From positions 31,980,372 to 32,044,371 of the forward strand of contig OX419337.1 in assembly GCA_948470475.1 (NCBI GenBank): DNA of 64,000 nucleotides. Direction: 5' to 3'. The notes under the pieces are model-generated. The model was not told where the DNA came from. It was given only the letters and a program-made list of their open reading frames with translations, and made no database searches. This document shows, piece by piece, positions 1 to 13,400 of the stretch. The position numbers and the translations under genes are program-made. The stretch is from Galaxea fascicularis (Eukaryota > Cnidaria > Anthozoa > Scleractinia > Euphylliidae). The stretch's first letter is position 1; the number at the start of each line of letters is the position of its first letter.

Positions 1-1397
1 TGCCTTGATCAATGGCTAACTTGTAAAAATGTTTGTTGGGTGACCACGGCAAGGTGCGTCGCACTGTAAGCTGTCTAGTTGAGCAAAAATAGAGCAATTG
101 GAAGAACTCTTAGAGAACAAGACTCTAATGAAGACCTGAAGTTTCTTTAAGAGCCACAAATCGTGAAAAGGCAGTGACCACAACATTGTTTTGTTTGCTT
201 CATGTTTATTTGCTTAAGCTATTTTTTGCATACTTCTTAGGTTAATAATTAAGATCTATTTTTTACACAAAAAAGTGCGGCTTATACACAGGCTTTTATG
301 GTATTTTGATATCACTGCTCCTGGTTTTAATGTATTCACGTTAATTTTTTTTTGTAAAAAATTTAGTTGTGTTATACCTGTAGGGCTTTTGTTAAGTAAA
401 AATTTAGGATTTAGGATTCTATTTCTATCTAGGATTCTACTGTAAATAGGCAAGTACTCATAAGATTTCTTTGGTTTGCTGATTTCATTACTGTTATGGC
501 AAAGGTGCAGGTAAACAGTGCTGGTACCAAAGTCTCAGCTTCTAATAACATCCCTGTCTATAAAAATTATGAAAATTATGTACTGTACATGTGAATATAA
601 TTGTTCAAGTGATGGCCAACGTATCTCCTCAGTTCTGTCGGTAACACAAGAAAATAATCAACTTCACTCCCCCAATCAATGCAATACTCAGTGCTTCTGA
701 TTTTTCACACGGTCGCGGATCCACAAAATTCAGTTAAATCCGCTAAATCCCACAAAATTCAAAACACAAAACACGGCAAAATCCGCCAGAAATATTATCA
801 AATGTCAACAAAACATATTTGGTACTTATAATCTTGGCTATTAGACCTGTTTTATCTGTTATTTTATTTATCTTAAAACTTTGTCACTGTAAACAACAAG
901 TAAACAATGTCCCAAAACTACCAGGCGTTCTTAGATGAGAACATTGCAAATAACTGGGTTCTAGCCACAATGTTAACCGCTTAAGCATTCGCTCATTTCT
1001 CAAGTGAATTGTTGTTGAAAGAGCAAATGATGATCTCTTTTTTAAAAACATTAAACAACGCTGGTCATATCAATGCAAAATTGATTGATTTTAGCTAAAT
1101 TTGCCAAAAAATTCCAACAAAATCAGCCGTTTTTTACTGATTACTTCTTGGTGAAGTTTGTCCCCCAAACTTCCAATGAAATTGGCCCATTTTTCTGCGT
1201 ATAGTACTTGCCCATGAAAATCCCTCAAAATTTAATCTTTTTTCCTCTAAAATCCCGTGAAATTGGCCGATTTTTCCACTAATTTGCCCTGAAAATCCTG
1301 CGAAATTTAACTTTTTTCCTGTGACCTATCAGAAGCCCTGAATACTAAAGCTTATTTTGTAACTAATACCCTCCATCCGTTTGTTTTAATTATTCAG
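1..1397. other. intron sequence upstream of first visible LRPPRC exon
   Basis: I see no convincing coding exon here. From about 720 to 1330 the sequence is rich in degenerate phrases such as AAATCCGC, CCCGTGAAATT and GCGAAATTTAAC, recurring at roughly 30-40 base spacing, which suggests an old degraded repeat. The donor-like CAG/gtaaac at about 511 was considered, but its upstream translation does not match LRPPRC. Confidence 0.5.
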
Positions 1398-4300
1398 ACC
1401 ACCTTGTTACTGCTGATTCAAGGCTATGCACAGAAAGGAGATATTGCGGGAATCTTGTAAGTTTGATGCACACAGTACATTGCTGGTAGCTCAACATAAT
1501 TATGTGTTGTGGTTTAAATTTTTTTAACCAGTTTGATTTTTTTCCTTTGTTTCCAGATTATGGTAATGAATTTGACACAAAGGAAACTAAAAATGAAACT
1601 GGTTCAAGAAAATAATTTGAAACCAAAGCCAAAAATAATAATGTAAAACACAGCATAATCATGCATCCAAAAAAAGGTAGTTTATGAAAAGCACCTGTAC
1701 ACACTGTGCAGTTTCAGGGAATAATAATTATCCCTACATACCCCATAGAAGGTCAGTGGAAATTCCAGGGGGATGGGGTGGGGGGGAGACAAAAGCAAAG
1801 CTTTTAAAGAAAAGTTTGGAGCTAAAATAATTAGAATTTCCAGAGAGTGTGGGGGAGGGGGAGGGGGGAGGGGGGAGTGCAAAAAAGGGTTCATCCTTCC
1901 ATGTTGGGTGGGATAATCGAAGATTGAAAGATGTACATGTCCTTTTAAACAAAACAAAGGATTGTCAGTACTGGCATTGCCCAGAATTCTTCGAAAGTTG
2001 ATGATTGTGGATTATTTAGACTGGCCTTTCATGTACATACATTGTGACTTCAATAGAGCATGTTCACCTGACACCACTGCAGGCATGTTGGTGTACCAAC
2101 GCAAAAGGGACTTTGAGCAAATCGCTATGGGGACGGTGGTCATGGATGCAGAATCCTGGGGAGAGTACATCACCGCAGCCCACCAAATTTCAACTTTAAC
2201 CCATTGACTACCGTGCCGGCCAAAACCGGCCGCAAAACACTCCCATGCTTCAAAACGTTGCAACTTTCTCAATCGCGCGAATATTGGCTCAACTGTCAGT
2301 TGCTACAACCAGTTGCAAAATTGTTGAGACATTCGCCATCAAAAACGTCTCTTCTTTCTCTAAAACGCTGCTACTAACAAATCTGTGACATGCAATACTC
2401 ACCCCCTCCCTCTCCCCCTTTCAAAGTTGTTCCTCAAACTTTCGAGCATGCTGCTGCATTGTTAACAACTTTGATAAGAGGGGGAGGGGGAGGGAAAACG
2501 GAAGATCATGGAAACATCATTCAAGGCCAAATGGCATACAGTGTCTCAAGTATTTTTGCAACTCGTTGTCTAATTAAGGTATAATAGTGAACTTTGTTTT
2601 CTCTGGTATGAAGGATGCAACAATGGAGCTTAGCAATTAATTTTGAAGAACTATATTTCCTTATTATAGTCTTAGACATATTGAGGTTCTAGTTCGTCAG
2701 AGAGTATGCAAAAAAGTAAATTTGAATTCGTCGAATTTTCTTAACTTGCAGTTAATGACGTAACAAATCGGAGTATATTCTTTCCTTTTGTTCGTGCAAC
2801 TTAATAGACGCCCTATGTCTAGGGCGTCTAGACATAGACGGCCAACTTAAAGCGTTTACAAGATATGACAGGTGTGACAATTTTCAAGAGTTAACACTAC
2901 CGTAGAGAGCAAACCATAGTCAATGCTCAATGCAAAGTGACATTATTGACGTGCCAATGCATAACTGCTTACATTTGATTTAAGCCGACAATAAACACCG
3001 CCCTACAAGACTACTAGGCAATTAATTTTATCTGACAACAGTGTGGTAATTTCGTCCCTTTTATTTTGTAACGCAAGAACAATTGGTATGCTATTTGCTC
3101 ATGTAACATTCCGTGATTGCGTTACTTTTTGAGTAAATGGCTTTAGGAGAAAACTACTTGGGCTACTATCATTTCTTTCCAATCCTAAATAGTGACAAAT
3201 GCCAAACGAGAACAGTGGTAAAATGATCATAAGTGTAATATGCATTTCCTTTGATTTTCTGACGGTCTACCATTTTAGCACGGTCTACCATCGAAGAGTA
3301 AGATATATGATATCTTACTGTATTTTTTAGTGAACGCAATGGTAGACCGTGCTAGAATGGTAGACCGTTGAATTTCGTAACAGTCCTTTGTGGAAATTAG
3401 TAAAAACCGTTTCAATCAGTGTAACATAAACGATGCAAAGCATTGACAGCACTTTGGCATTTCAGTTTATGTATTCTGCCGTTGTTTTCTAAGCAGCTGG
3501 ATTTAATGGCACGCGATCACATTAGAATGTCTGTTTATGTGGCTAATTCTTTTACATCAACAACAGTTTATCTCCTCAATCTAGTGTCGGCTTTTGGCCT
3601 CATTTGAAAAGGTAAACCTCCTGCCTGACGGAGATTCACAGTAAATGGCTTAGAATCACGTCTTTACAGACCGTAAGAGCAAAAACGGAATTATATAAGT
3701 AGTTTATATCGAAGCTTAAGAATGTTTTCGGGTTTGCTCCGTAAAAGCAGTGAAATACGCTCCGATTACGTCGTACGATAAACAGCACAAAATGAGCTTT
3801 ATCCGCTGGCCATTTTTAATCCACATGATGTAAGACAATGAAACCCTATTTGTTTTAAACACCTCATTAAAAGCAAAAACCACAATAGCTCTTGCCCAGA
3901 TTCCCTAACTAATAAAGTGGCCATACAGTGCACTAGCATTGAGACAACCAGTTGCAAAATTGTTGAGACATTCGCCATCAAAAACGTCTCTTCTTTCTCT
4001 AAAACGCTGCTACTAACAAATCTGTGACATGCAATACTCACCCCCTCCCTCTCCCCCTTTCAAAGTTGTTCCTCAAACTTTCGAGCATGCTGCTGCATTG
4101 TTAACAACTTTGATAAGAGGGGGAGGGGGAGGGAAAGCGGAAGATCATGGAAACGTCATTCAAGGCCAAATGGCGTACAGTGTCTCAAGTATTTTTGCAA
4201 CTCGTTGTAGCATGAAATAGGATGCCCTTTAAATTTGGATATCCAATAAACGCAAGAAACGTAGTACTTTTGACCAAATATGACCTTTTGAGTTTGGACA

Positions 4301-7300
4301 AGAACAAAGATGACCATTTTTAGCGTTAAACAGAAACGACGAAAATGCCCCTTTTTACTGTTACGTTTCTTAAAAAAATTATCGTCGAAAAACAAAACTT
4401 TGACCATCATAGTAAAATTCAATCCTTGTTCTAGCTTAGAAATGACTTTTTTTGTTCATATTCTTTTCCTGAGCGTAGAGACAGCCTTTTGTTCCAGTGC
4501 AATCCAGCCTTGCCGCTATTTTCAACATCTCGACCGCATTGCATGCTGGGAAATAACGAGAATTTTTGACAGCACCCGTCCCTTCCCCCATTTTTTTCAC
4601 ATATAAACTAAGTCTACAGCCACTCCAACCTACCGCCAAAAATTGGTGCTTGTGGGGATATTCAGGGCTTGCAAATTCCAAAATATGCGGCGGTAGGTTG
4701 AGAAATTCATCCAAAGTCGAGTCCCAAAGGTACTAAGTGTCTGATGATCCGAATTCCCAGTTCGTGGAGTAACAAGCCAAATTTGACAACAAAGTACATC
4801 ACCTTGCTCGCTTCTTTGAGAAAGTGGACTCTTAGCAACCGTCACACTTAATGATGCTCATCAGGCTGCCACTAAAGATGAAAAATGGCTGTAAACTTAG
4901 CAAAATTCGCAAACAAACCGAACTTGGGCCGTTCTTGAGCTCCACGATTGAAAAATAGCTATGTCACAATGACGTTTTCAGAAACCTTGAGCCTTCAGTA
5001 CTTTAGGGCAGCACCACTTCCTGTGGTAGCTTCAAATGTAAAGTCATGAAATGCTATGGATCGTTTTTGCTGGAAAATCACTCCGAAAACGTAAAAACGG
5101 CTGGTAGTCAATGGGTTAAGTAAGCTTGGTCCAAACAGTGACTATGGCGTTTCTCTCTCACTTGTTTTCGCTGTTATGACCTCCTTTAGAGAAACAAAAG
5201 ATTTCATCTTTCTCTCTTATGAGCAAGGATTAATTAGTGACTAAGAGTTTGGTGCTGTATGGTTCATACAAGCCTAAAACCTTGGATTTACAAAACGACA
5301 TGTACAACTAGCATTTGGCGTTGACAAAATGGATCATGGTGAATGTGTAGCTGAGTTTAGAATTCGAAAAAGGGACATACCCTTGCTGACTGAAGCACTG
5401 CAAATTCCAGAGACTGACCTGCAATCAGCAAAGCGTGGAAGATGGAACTGGGGCACTATGCATCCTTGTCAAACGTTTGGCATACCCTATTCGTTACTCC
5501 GACATGGTGCCAAGATTTGCACATCCAATTCCAGTGTTGAGCATGGTAACCAATGAAGTTCTAAATCATGTTTATAGAACTCATCAACACCGAATCTGCC
5601 AATGGTATCCAAATGTTATGAATCCACTGGCACTACAGAGATATACCGATGCAGTTGCTAATAAGGGTGCATCATTACAAAATTGTTTTGGATTTACAGT
5701 GTATTGATGGCACTGCTAGACCGATTGTTGGGCCTGGCACCAATCAGCAAATTTTTCAGGCTCCATATCGAAATGTTGTCCTCACACATGAAGTATGTCA
5801 CAGCAAAGGCATACATTGTGTGCCTCTGTCCATTCTATGCTAAAAAATATAACAAGGGCAAGTTTACTGTAATGCTCAAGAAGCTGGCATAAGTTAGAAG
5901 CACTGAATAGTGATCACAAGTCATGTGTTGAAATACTTGAGATAAGGCTTCATTTTTAAGTTGTTGCCATTCCTCATATTTTGGAGATTTGGTTTGGAAA
6001 TTGTGCTATAATAATCAACAACAGAATTCAGTGGTGGTCAAGTAAGAAAAAAGGCCAATTTAAACATTTCGTTTGCCAAGAAGAATATTGAGAGTAAATA
6101 AACATCATCTGACGGTGATTTCTATGCAAATGAAGATGGGAGTTTGCAGCAAGTGATTTTTCTTATGTACCGTATTTCAGAACAATAAATCAACCTTCAG
6201 TGACATTTAGCTTTATTGCTAACAGTCATACTTACTACGGTTTTCATCTGGCCTTCATTTTCTCTGGCAGTTTTACCGCTGCCATGGCACATGTTCTGTT
6301 GAGGATCAAAATCTCAAACTGAGAAAATGCAGGGAAAGCATATTTACTGGAAAACTAGAAGCCTCAAATACTTTCCTGATAAAGTGAAAAACAATCTGTG
6401 GTAGTTTTTAAAAGCAATGATTGGAAAAAATAGGAGAAAAGTTGACTGTTATACTCACGTATATGTAGTGGCCCTTACGGCAGAAGACAGGTCTTCATGT
6501 AATAGGATTTGGCTCTATGGTGAAAGGTCATTTCTACACATGTACACTGCATCATTTCTGGGCTTTTTTACTTCCAGCCACCATAGTAGAGCTTGCCATA
6601 GCAATTATTTTTTGCTTAAAGTTCCTAAAGAAACGGTGGCCATATTGGTGTATAATTAAGCTTAAATCCTCTGGGAATTGAACTCTATTTTTATACAAGT
6701 ACCTTCATTTGTTTCATTAAACCAATATGGCTGCTGGTCACATGATTGAAAGCACTCTAGTTGACAAGGATTTTATTGTTGCATTTTTTTTTTCAGTAAA
6801 ATTCTAGAGTTCATGAAAACTGCTGAGATTCCTCTTACTGAGCAAGTGTTTGCAGCTCTTATTACAGCATATGGCTTTAACGGGTAAGTACAGTTTATCC
6901 TTGTAAATTATTATATTCAGACAGTATGTAATTATGCATTAGTGTGGGAAATTCTGGAGTAAGCATAATTATTAAGTACTTCCCTGCTGGAAATCCATTT
7001 ACAATGTGGGTCAAACGTCTTGGGATACTTATGATTTCCCCTACTCCCCCTTTTAAGTTAAGCCCAAAAGTTTAAAAGCTTTGCAGAGTTGAGTTTTAAC
7101 AGAAAATTTCTCCATGAAGCCTGAATGTTTTGACATTATTAAATTAAAAAGAGACTCGAATAAAGCAGTGCGTAAGAGAGAAAACATGGTACTGTTCTAA
7201 GGATACAAGTATGCTGTGTCTATTTTCCTAATCTTCACACAAGTTGGACAGTGTCCCAAGGTCTTATGACCTGCATTGTAGACCAATGTAATGAAATTTG

Positions 7301-10300
7301 GAATGATTTAATTTACTTATAATCTTATGTTAATAAAACACAGTGAAATTTTTAATAATTCTCTTCTAGGATTTGGTTGTTTGTACTTAATTAATTTACA
7401 GGAACAGATCCTTTACCTGAATTACATGTACAGTATACATTGTAGCTTCAGCTTCTAAGCCTGCCATGGTTTTGCACAAAAGTGTGTGAAAACATTTTGA
7501 TCACCTTATTTTCATTGCAGTGATCCTGAGAGTGCCAGGAGTGTGTTTGACCTCATGCGGTATGTTCAATCTGTGATACATATTTGGACATTTGTCTCAG
7601 TATACAGAGTAGTGAACTTGCTTGTTAAGTAGGCTTTACAAAAAAAGCTTACAAAACATAATACTGCATGGTAGCTGCTTGTGCTTCATGTTATAATCTG
7701 CACTGCTGCGAAAAGAAGATCATAATTTATGAATGACTAATTTAATTATTATTTGTAATTATTAAAATAATTAAATGTTGGTTACTGTCATTTTCCTGTA
7801 GAACGAATGGTTTGGAACCAGAGCTGGACAGTTATACTGCACTATTAGCAATTTATGGTGAAGCAGGAGATATGGAGTCCATTATGAAGGTTTGTGGTTA
7901 CCGTAACGAATTAATTTTTGTTGTGCGCAATGAAACCCTGTTATATGACAAGCAAAAGTGTTTGAATGTGCACATCATATTCATTGACATTATGGTGGGT
8001 GGTGGCAGCTTACTACACTGTATTTTCTGCCTAGACTTCACCTTTGTGCATTAATTTCTTTAGACTGTTGATGAGATGCAAGAGAAGCATGTGTACCCAA
8101 ACAAGAATGTGTTCGTCACAGTTCTGGATTCACTATCCAAACGTGGCCACCATGAACTAATACGAGAGGTACATGTACACTGTATTCACTAATAGGTTTG
8201 ATATGGTAAACATAGTTGGATCTTGTTGTTTAATATTAAGGAAGGGTTTTATGTTGTAGTGTATACCATGAACACACTGTGTGACTGTGTTATACAAGTC
8301 ATGTATGTGTACTACGCTGGAGATTTCATTTCGGCCCTGGTTACCTTTAATTCACACTGTAGAGTAGATGCATGCCAATTAATGAAAGCATTATTTTTAT
8401 ATGTAACAGCTTGTTCCACCACGTGAACCGATATTAAACCTTAGCCAAGATCTAGGGCAGTATAACCAAGCCTAATTCTCTCAATGGAACTAAACTTTTA
8501 TTAACGTCCATGGGGATTAGGCATATGTACAAAAGTGTGACCTCTCATGCAAAAACGTCAACAAATGAAGCCGTTCAAACAGATGGAGACTTTTTCTGAA
8601 TGGATACCCAAGCTGACTGAATGGATGATCACAGCCATTCGAACAGCTGAGAGACAACTTGAACAGAAATTCTCTTTCAAATGGGAGCCCATTTGTTGAT
8701 GTTTTCATGTGAAAGGTCACAGTGACAATTAACTGGAATATTACAGGGATTCTTATACTTGCTAAAGGAAATCTGCCAGTAATAAATTAATTGTCCAATC
8801 ATGCAATACTTGTGGGCATTTCAAACTGTAAAAAACTCCAGTTGTTAGAACAATGTCCAGGGCTCAAGACTAACGGTAGCCAGCTAGCCACAGACTAGTA
8901 AAAATTCTGTTTTGGCTTGTAGGTTTTGCACTTCACTAGTCATTTTGGCCAGTGAAAATGTTAGCACAAAACATGTGCATTAGCCACTGGGCTAGTAACA
9001 GTTAGTCTCAAGCCCTGAATGTCTCAAGCAGAAACCATCGTTTATACGAACTGTATTAAAAAAAGAAATAATTGTTCATGCAGTGTTTGTTGGCATGACA
9101 GCACCCTACCAGAATTCATAGTTCTTTCTGCCAATTGTGGTTTTCATACACACAATGTACAAGTAAATGTTATGACTCAACAATATTTTGCTCCTTTTTT
9201 TATTTGCTGGAAGATTCTTCAAACACCGATTGTAAAGAGTCTCCTAGAAGGAGGTAAGATGCCATGATTTATTTATACCAGTAATAATAGTCTGTGTGAT
9301 TTTTAATTGGTTAAGCCATTTCCAAGTTGTAGGTGTATCAGGCGGATTACCCTTCTTGCCTTCAATTCCTGTAAGTACTTTGTACAATGTACATTCACAG
9401 ACCAGTCGGTTATTTGCAAGGATGACAAAGGAGTTGAACCAGGCATGTACCTAGAACAACACCAGATGGTGGGCAGAGCGGGATTTGAACCTAAGTCACC
9501 ACACTGAAATCCAGTGCCATAAACCACTCGTCCATCCTACCTCCAATGCATGTACATGTATAATTATAATAATTATTTTATTGTTGACCCAGCAGGCCTA
9601 CACTGTACAAAGACTAACCATTATTAGTAAAATCCAACTGTCTAGTGGTCTATTATCAATGCTGCGTTCTGATTGGTTGAGCTACTGGTAGGCTATTTGT
9701 TATAGCCCACTAGTAGCGAAAAGCGCCAGCTTTGAAAACCAAAACAGTGGCGGCTGAATCACGTTTTGCTGAAGTTTCGGACGAGTATTTGAGCTCATTT
9801 TTACATAAATCTATGCCAAAACGGTAGGAATGCACAAAATAAATTTGAACTGTGGACAAATATTACCATAAATTTGACTCCTTTTGCAACTACTATTTCT
9901 ATCGTCTTTTTGACAAACTAAAATAACTATCTGTCTCGATATTTTTTGACCAACTAGTTGGATTTTACCAAATGGGCTATTAACTCAGAGCCTATTCAGG
10001 CTCGAGGAATAATTGTTAAATACACTGTACATAAAATGTAGCACCAGTGTTATGCTCCTCTTTTAGCATTATTAGTGATGTTTTCCTAATAAATTAAAAC
10101 CATATACCCGCAAGCTGTTTGTATCAATCATTTTTAACAACACAATTTTCCAATAATTTATTACAATTGCTCAGTTAACCACTTTGATTATTCATTAGGA
10201 AGTATTCCTAGTTTCATTTGGTTTTGACACCACTACTAACACTGTATCTTTAATTTCCCTGTGGATTCTTTCAAGATTTAAATGATCTAATGCTGGCAGT

Positions 10301-10427
10301 AGCAACTCGTGGTGAGATGAGCAGTGCCTTTATTTTCCTGGGTCACATGATAGGAACCAGTTCAAGTCGGAAGATGCATTTACAACCAGCTTATGCCTTG
10401 CTCAGGCAGGTCATCATGTCAGGCCAG
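1398..10427 (+). CDS. LRPPRC: LRPPRC exon block A: N-terminal PPR repeats (7 exons)
   Basis: Exons are 1398-1456, 6797-6883, 7521-7559, 7802-7889, 8064-8168, 9214-9253 and 10276-10427. The block encodes TTLLLLIQGYAQKGDIAG, then EFMKTAEIPLTEQVFAALIT, then DPESARSVFDLMRTNGLEP, a second full repeat (YTALLAIYGEAGDMES) and a third (VFVTVLDSLSKRGHHELIRE). This is the best-conserved part against vertebrate LRPPRC and fixes the orthology. The 40-nt exon at 9214-9253 is short, but it is required: exon 5 ends in phase 0 and exon 7 begins with the last two bases of a codon, and the 40-nt exon repairs the phase exactly. Exon 1 in this list is not the gene start, because it opens inside a PPR. Confidence 0.88.
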
Positions 10428-13400
10428 GTAGAGTAGTCTCTGTAGTATCCCTAGTTTTAAGTGTCTAAGCCTTATTATAAAGAGTGATCAATGTCAAATT
10501 TTTCTTTGTAATGTCAATGCTGATTTAAACAGAGTGGTCACAAGAATTTTAAGGACAAGATCACACAGGATTGATTTGCTTTTTCATTTTAACAACTTAT
10601 CTCCTCACTACTTCTCATGAAAACACAAGTTTCAACTTATTTGCACTGATGTTCATCTTACTATTTTGCATTAATTTTCTTTTTTCAGCCTGTAGATGTT
10701 ATTCTTGTTACCCTCAGTGAACTGGAGAAGTTAGCAACCTTTAGGAATGTGTATGAAGATGCATTAGATATTTCATTTAGAAAGAGAGATCCAGGTATGT
10801 TCGTACATGTATTCAACGTAGTAAGGGTGATCAAGCTGGGATGGGACATTGGTGAGAGCACTCGCTTCCAACCAGTATGGCCTGTGTTTGATTCCTATAC
10901 TTGGGTTGAGTTCATTCTTGGTTCTCATCCTTGCTCCAAGAGATTTCTTCTGGTGTAGGAGTTTGGGTTTTCCCCTCTTATCAAATAGCATTTCCCAATC
11001 TCAATTCAATTTGGAATTAAAGTGCTACTATGACGAAATTTGCATCTTTCCTTTCTGAGCCATTTTAAAATACAAACAAGCAGTCTGTATGAGAAAAAGA
11101 ATGCTGTTTACTATATTGAAATTATATCTCTTTTTGTTCAAGAGATATTCAAGTTTTTAAAATATGCAAATTAGCCAAATTTTAATCAAATATGATGAAA
11201 AAAGATATCTCCGCCAATTTCTATCAGACATGCTTGATTTTGTGCAGTAAGATTCTACCAGATGTGTTCCACAATATGAGCTTACAAGTTTTGTTACCAT
11301 GCCAACATACTGGGTTCCAGACCTCCCAGATATTAATGACTTTACTGGCCACCTTTGGCATTCTATTTTGATATTTGCCAATGGTGCCTCATTTGTGTGA
11401 TCCAGCAAGCATATAAATATGTTAAGTCGAATTTGTGGCCTTGTTCAATTTTTTTCAAGCTGAAAATCACTTAAATATTGAAATCAGGTTGGGGGGACTG
11501 GAGAAGAGTGAGTTGCCATGGGAACCAAATTCTTTTATAGTTGTAGGTGTGTTGCCTGTAGAACAATTTGCCTGTCAAGTTTCAATGGTCTCTGTTTCAA
11601 ATTGACTGAGATAGCTCTGTTTATATACTTGATGTAAATTTTGGGTTGAGTTTGTGATGTCACCAGTCCACTCATTTGCATATTTTATACATTTTTCAAA
11701 CTCAAATATCTCTGGAACCAATGCAGATATTTGAAAACGGTAAACATCGTTTTAAATCTTTCCTGGAATTCTATGTGATAAACCTAAAAATTCGAGGGGT
11801 AAAAATTTGATCATAGTAGCACTTTAATTTTAATGGCAACAGGTTCAGGTCTGCGTCACCTTAATGTTAAACAAGGTGGTCTAATCAGGGTTCTCAATAG
11901 AAGGCGACACCCAGCGATTGATTAATTTTCTGCTTGCTTTGGGATTTATAGCCACTTACTTTGTGTTTAAGTTGCTTTCCTTTTCTTTGTTTTGTTTCCT
12001 CTGGCTTTGCTGAAGAGCCTCCTACTTTATCAGTGATCACCTCCTACTTAAAAATCTATTGAAAACCCTGTCTAATTTGACTTTGGGTTCATACTCTTGT
12101 TCTCGTCAGACAGCTTTACATAAGGCAAACTCTCAAATACTTCAACAAATTAAAACAGATAGATACTAGGCAATGCATGACACACACACAGTCACAACCA
12201 AACAAAGCAGATGTTTTCCCAGGTATTGTGCTTGTTGATTAAGAAAACGATGTGACTTCTTAACCTTTATTTCAACTTTTCAGAAATTACCCAAGCAATT
12301 ATACAAGAAATGCTTCAGAAGGTAAACATGGCAGTCAGCAGTGTACAGGGCTTGTTGCATGGGGAGGGGCCGCAGGATCAGTCAACAACAAAAATTATTT
12401 TTTGTCAGAACTCGTCAATCAGTTGGACACCCAGTTTTGTTTGTAATTTTGATTTTTAATAAAAACTAGTGAGCAGCACATGTCAGCAATAGATCTTTTA
12501 ACTTTGTTTATTATTCAACCAGTTTTATCTGATCACATAGACTTCATCAGGGCTTTAACAAGTTTCAAAAAGCAACAAGTTTTATACTAAATGGTTACAG
12601 TGTAAATTATGTTCAAAATAGGGTGTGACCAGCAAAAAACATCCCCAAACAAACATACTGTACCAATTTTGGCACTCACAGTTTAATGTTAAAATTAAAC
12701 ATTACACAATTTGTAATGCGGGATATACAGTGTACAATGGATTTATCGCAAGCCCGACATTAATACATGAAAAAGGCGACAATGAACATCTTTATTCATG
12801 CAAATACCTTCCCCCACACCCACAATAAATTGCCCATTTGTGATGGTGACTGTAAGTCTTTTTAATTCAATAATTTTGGAGGTACACTGTAGATGTAAAA
12901 GTATGCGAACCTCCTTTTGTCCAATGGCCAGTGATGAGTACCAACCTCAACCTCAATGTTCTTTTTTTTTATTGTAGGAATTAAGAGTGCGAGTCCATTA
13001 CTTTTACCCTCTTTTAGCAATGTATGCCCAGAAGCAGGATGCAAGAGGTACAGTGTAGTTACTAGAAATTCAGCATTCACAAACCATACACCTGTAGCAG
13101 TCAGCTCATTTTTCAATTATTACAAGGGCTTATTTGTGGAACTACTTAATGTACCTATGGTATGAGTGGATATATTTTTTTCATTTCAAAAGAGGTTTGC
13201 TTTCGGGACACAAAAAAGTACAGTGTAACTATGCAAAGTGACTAGCACATTGTTGCTCTCACTTGTCAGTATCAGTTTGCGTCGTTAGAGACTTTATAAG
13301 GATTATCCAAATAGTGATGCTGAGGTATTAATACTGAACTGTATAGTCTTAGAGCAGTTTTCAATTAAGTGTTGTAAAATCTGAAAACCAAGGCAATTAC

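Larger units (their letters stand above)
2196..5119. mobile_element. piggyBac-like DNA transposon (TTAA target duplication), non-autonomous, with nested MITEs
   Basis: The left end reads TTAA followed by CCCATTGACTACC. The right end is the exact reverse complement, GGTAGTCAATGGG followed by TTAA. A TTAA target duplication with termini beginning CCC is the hallmark of the piggyBac superfamily. The element is 2916 bp between the TTAA copies and lies in the first visible LRPPRC intron. I could not find an intact transposase; the short reading frames inside carry no recognisable DDD motif, so it is probably a non-autonomous derivative. Two copies of a foldback MITE (2303-2569 and 3945-4210) and a separate inverted repeat (3262-3368) sit inside it. 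Confidence 0.75.
1457..6796. other. first visible LRPPRC intron
   Basis: 5.3 kb holding a G-rich tract (about 1855-1880), the piggyBac-like element with its nested MITEs, and the Harbinger pseudogene. Nothing here continues the LRPPRC reading frame. Confidence 0.7.

Noticed and set aside
1962..2207. 81-codon frame ending just before the piggyBac-like element
   Set aside because: It looks protein-like over a short stretch, but I recognise no family, it is truncated by the element, and it does not fit the LRPPRC phase; it is probably an old repeat.
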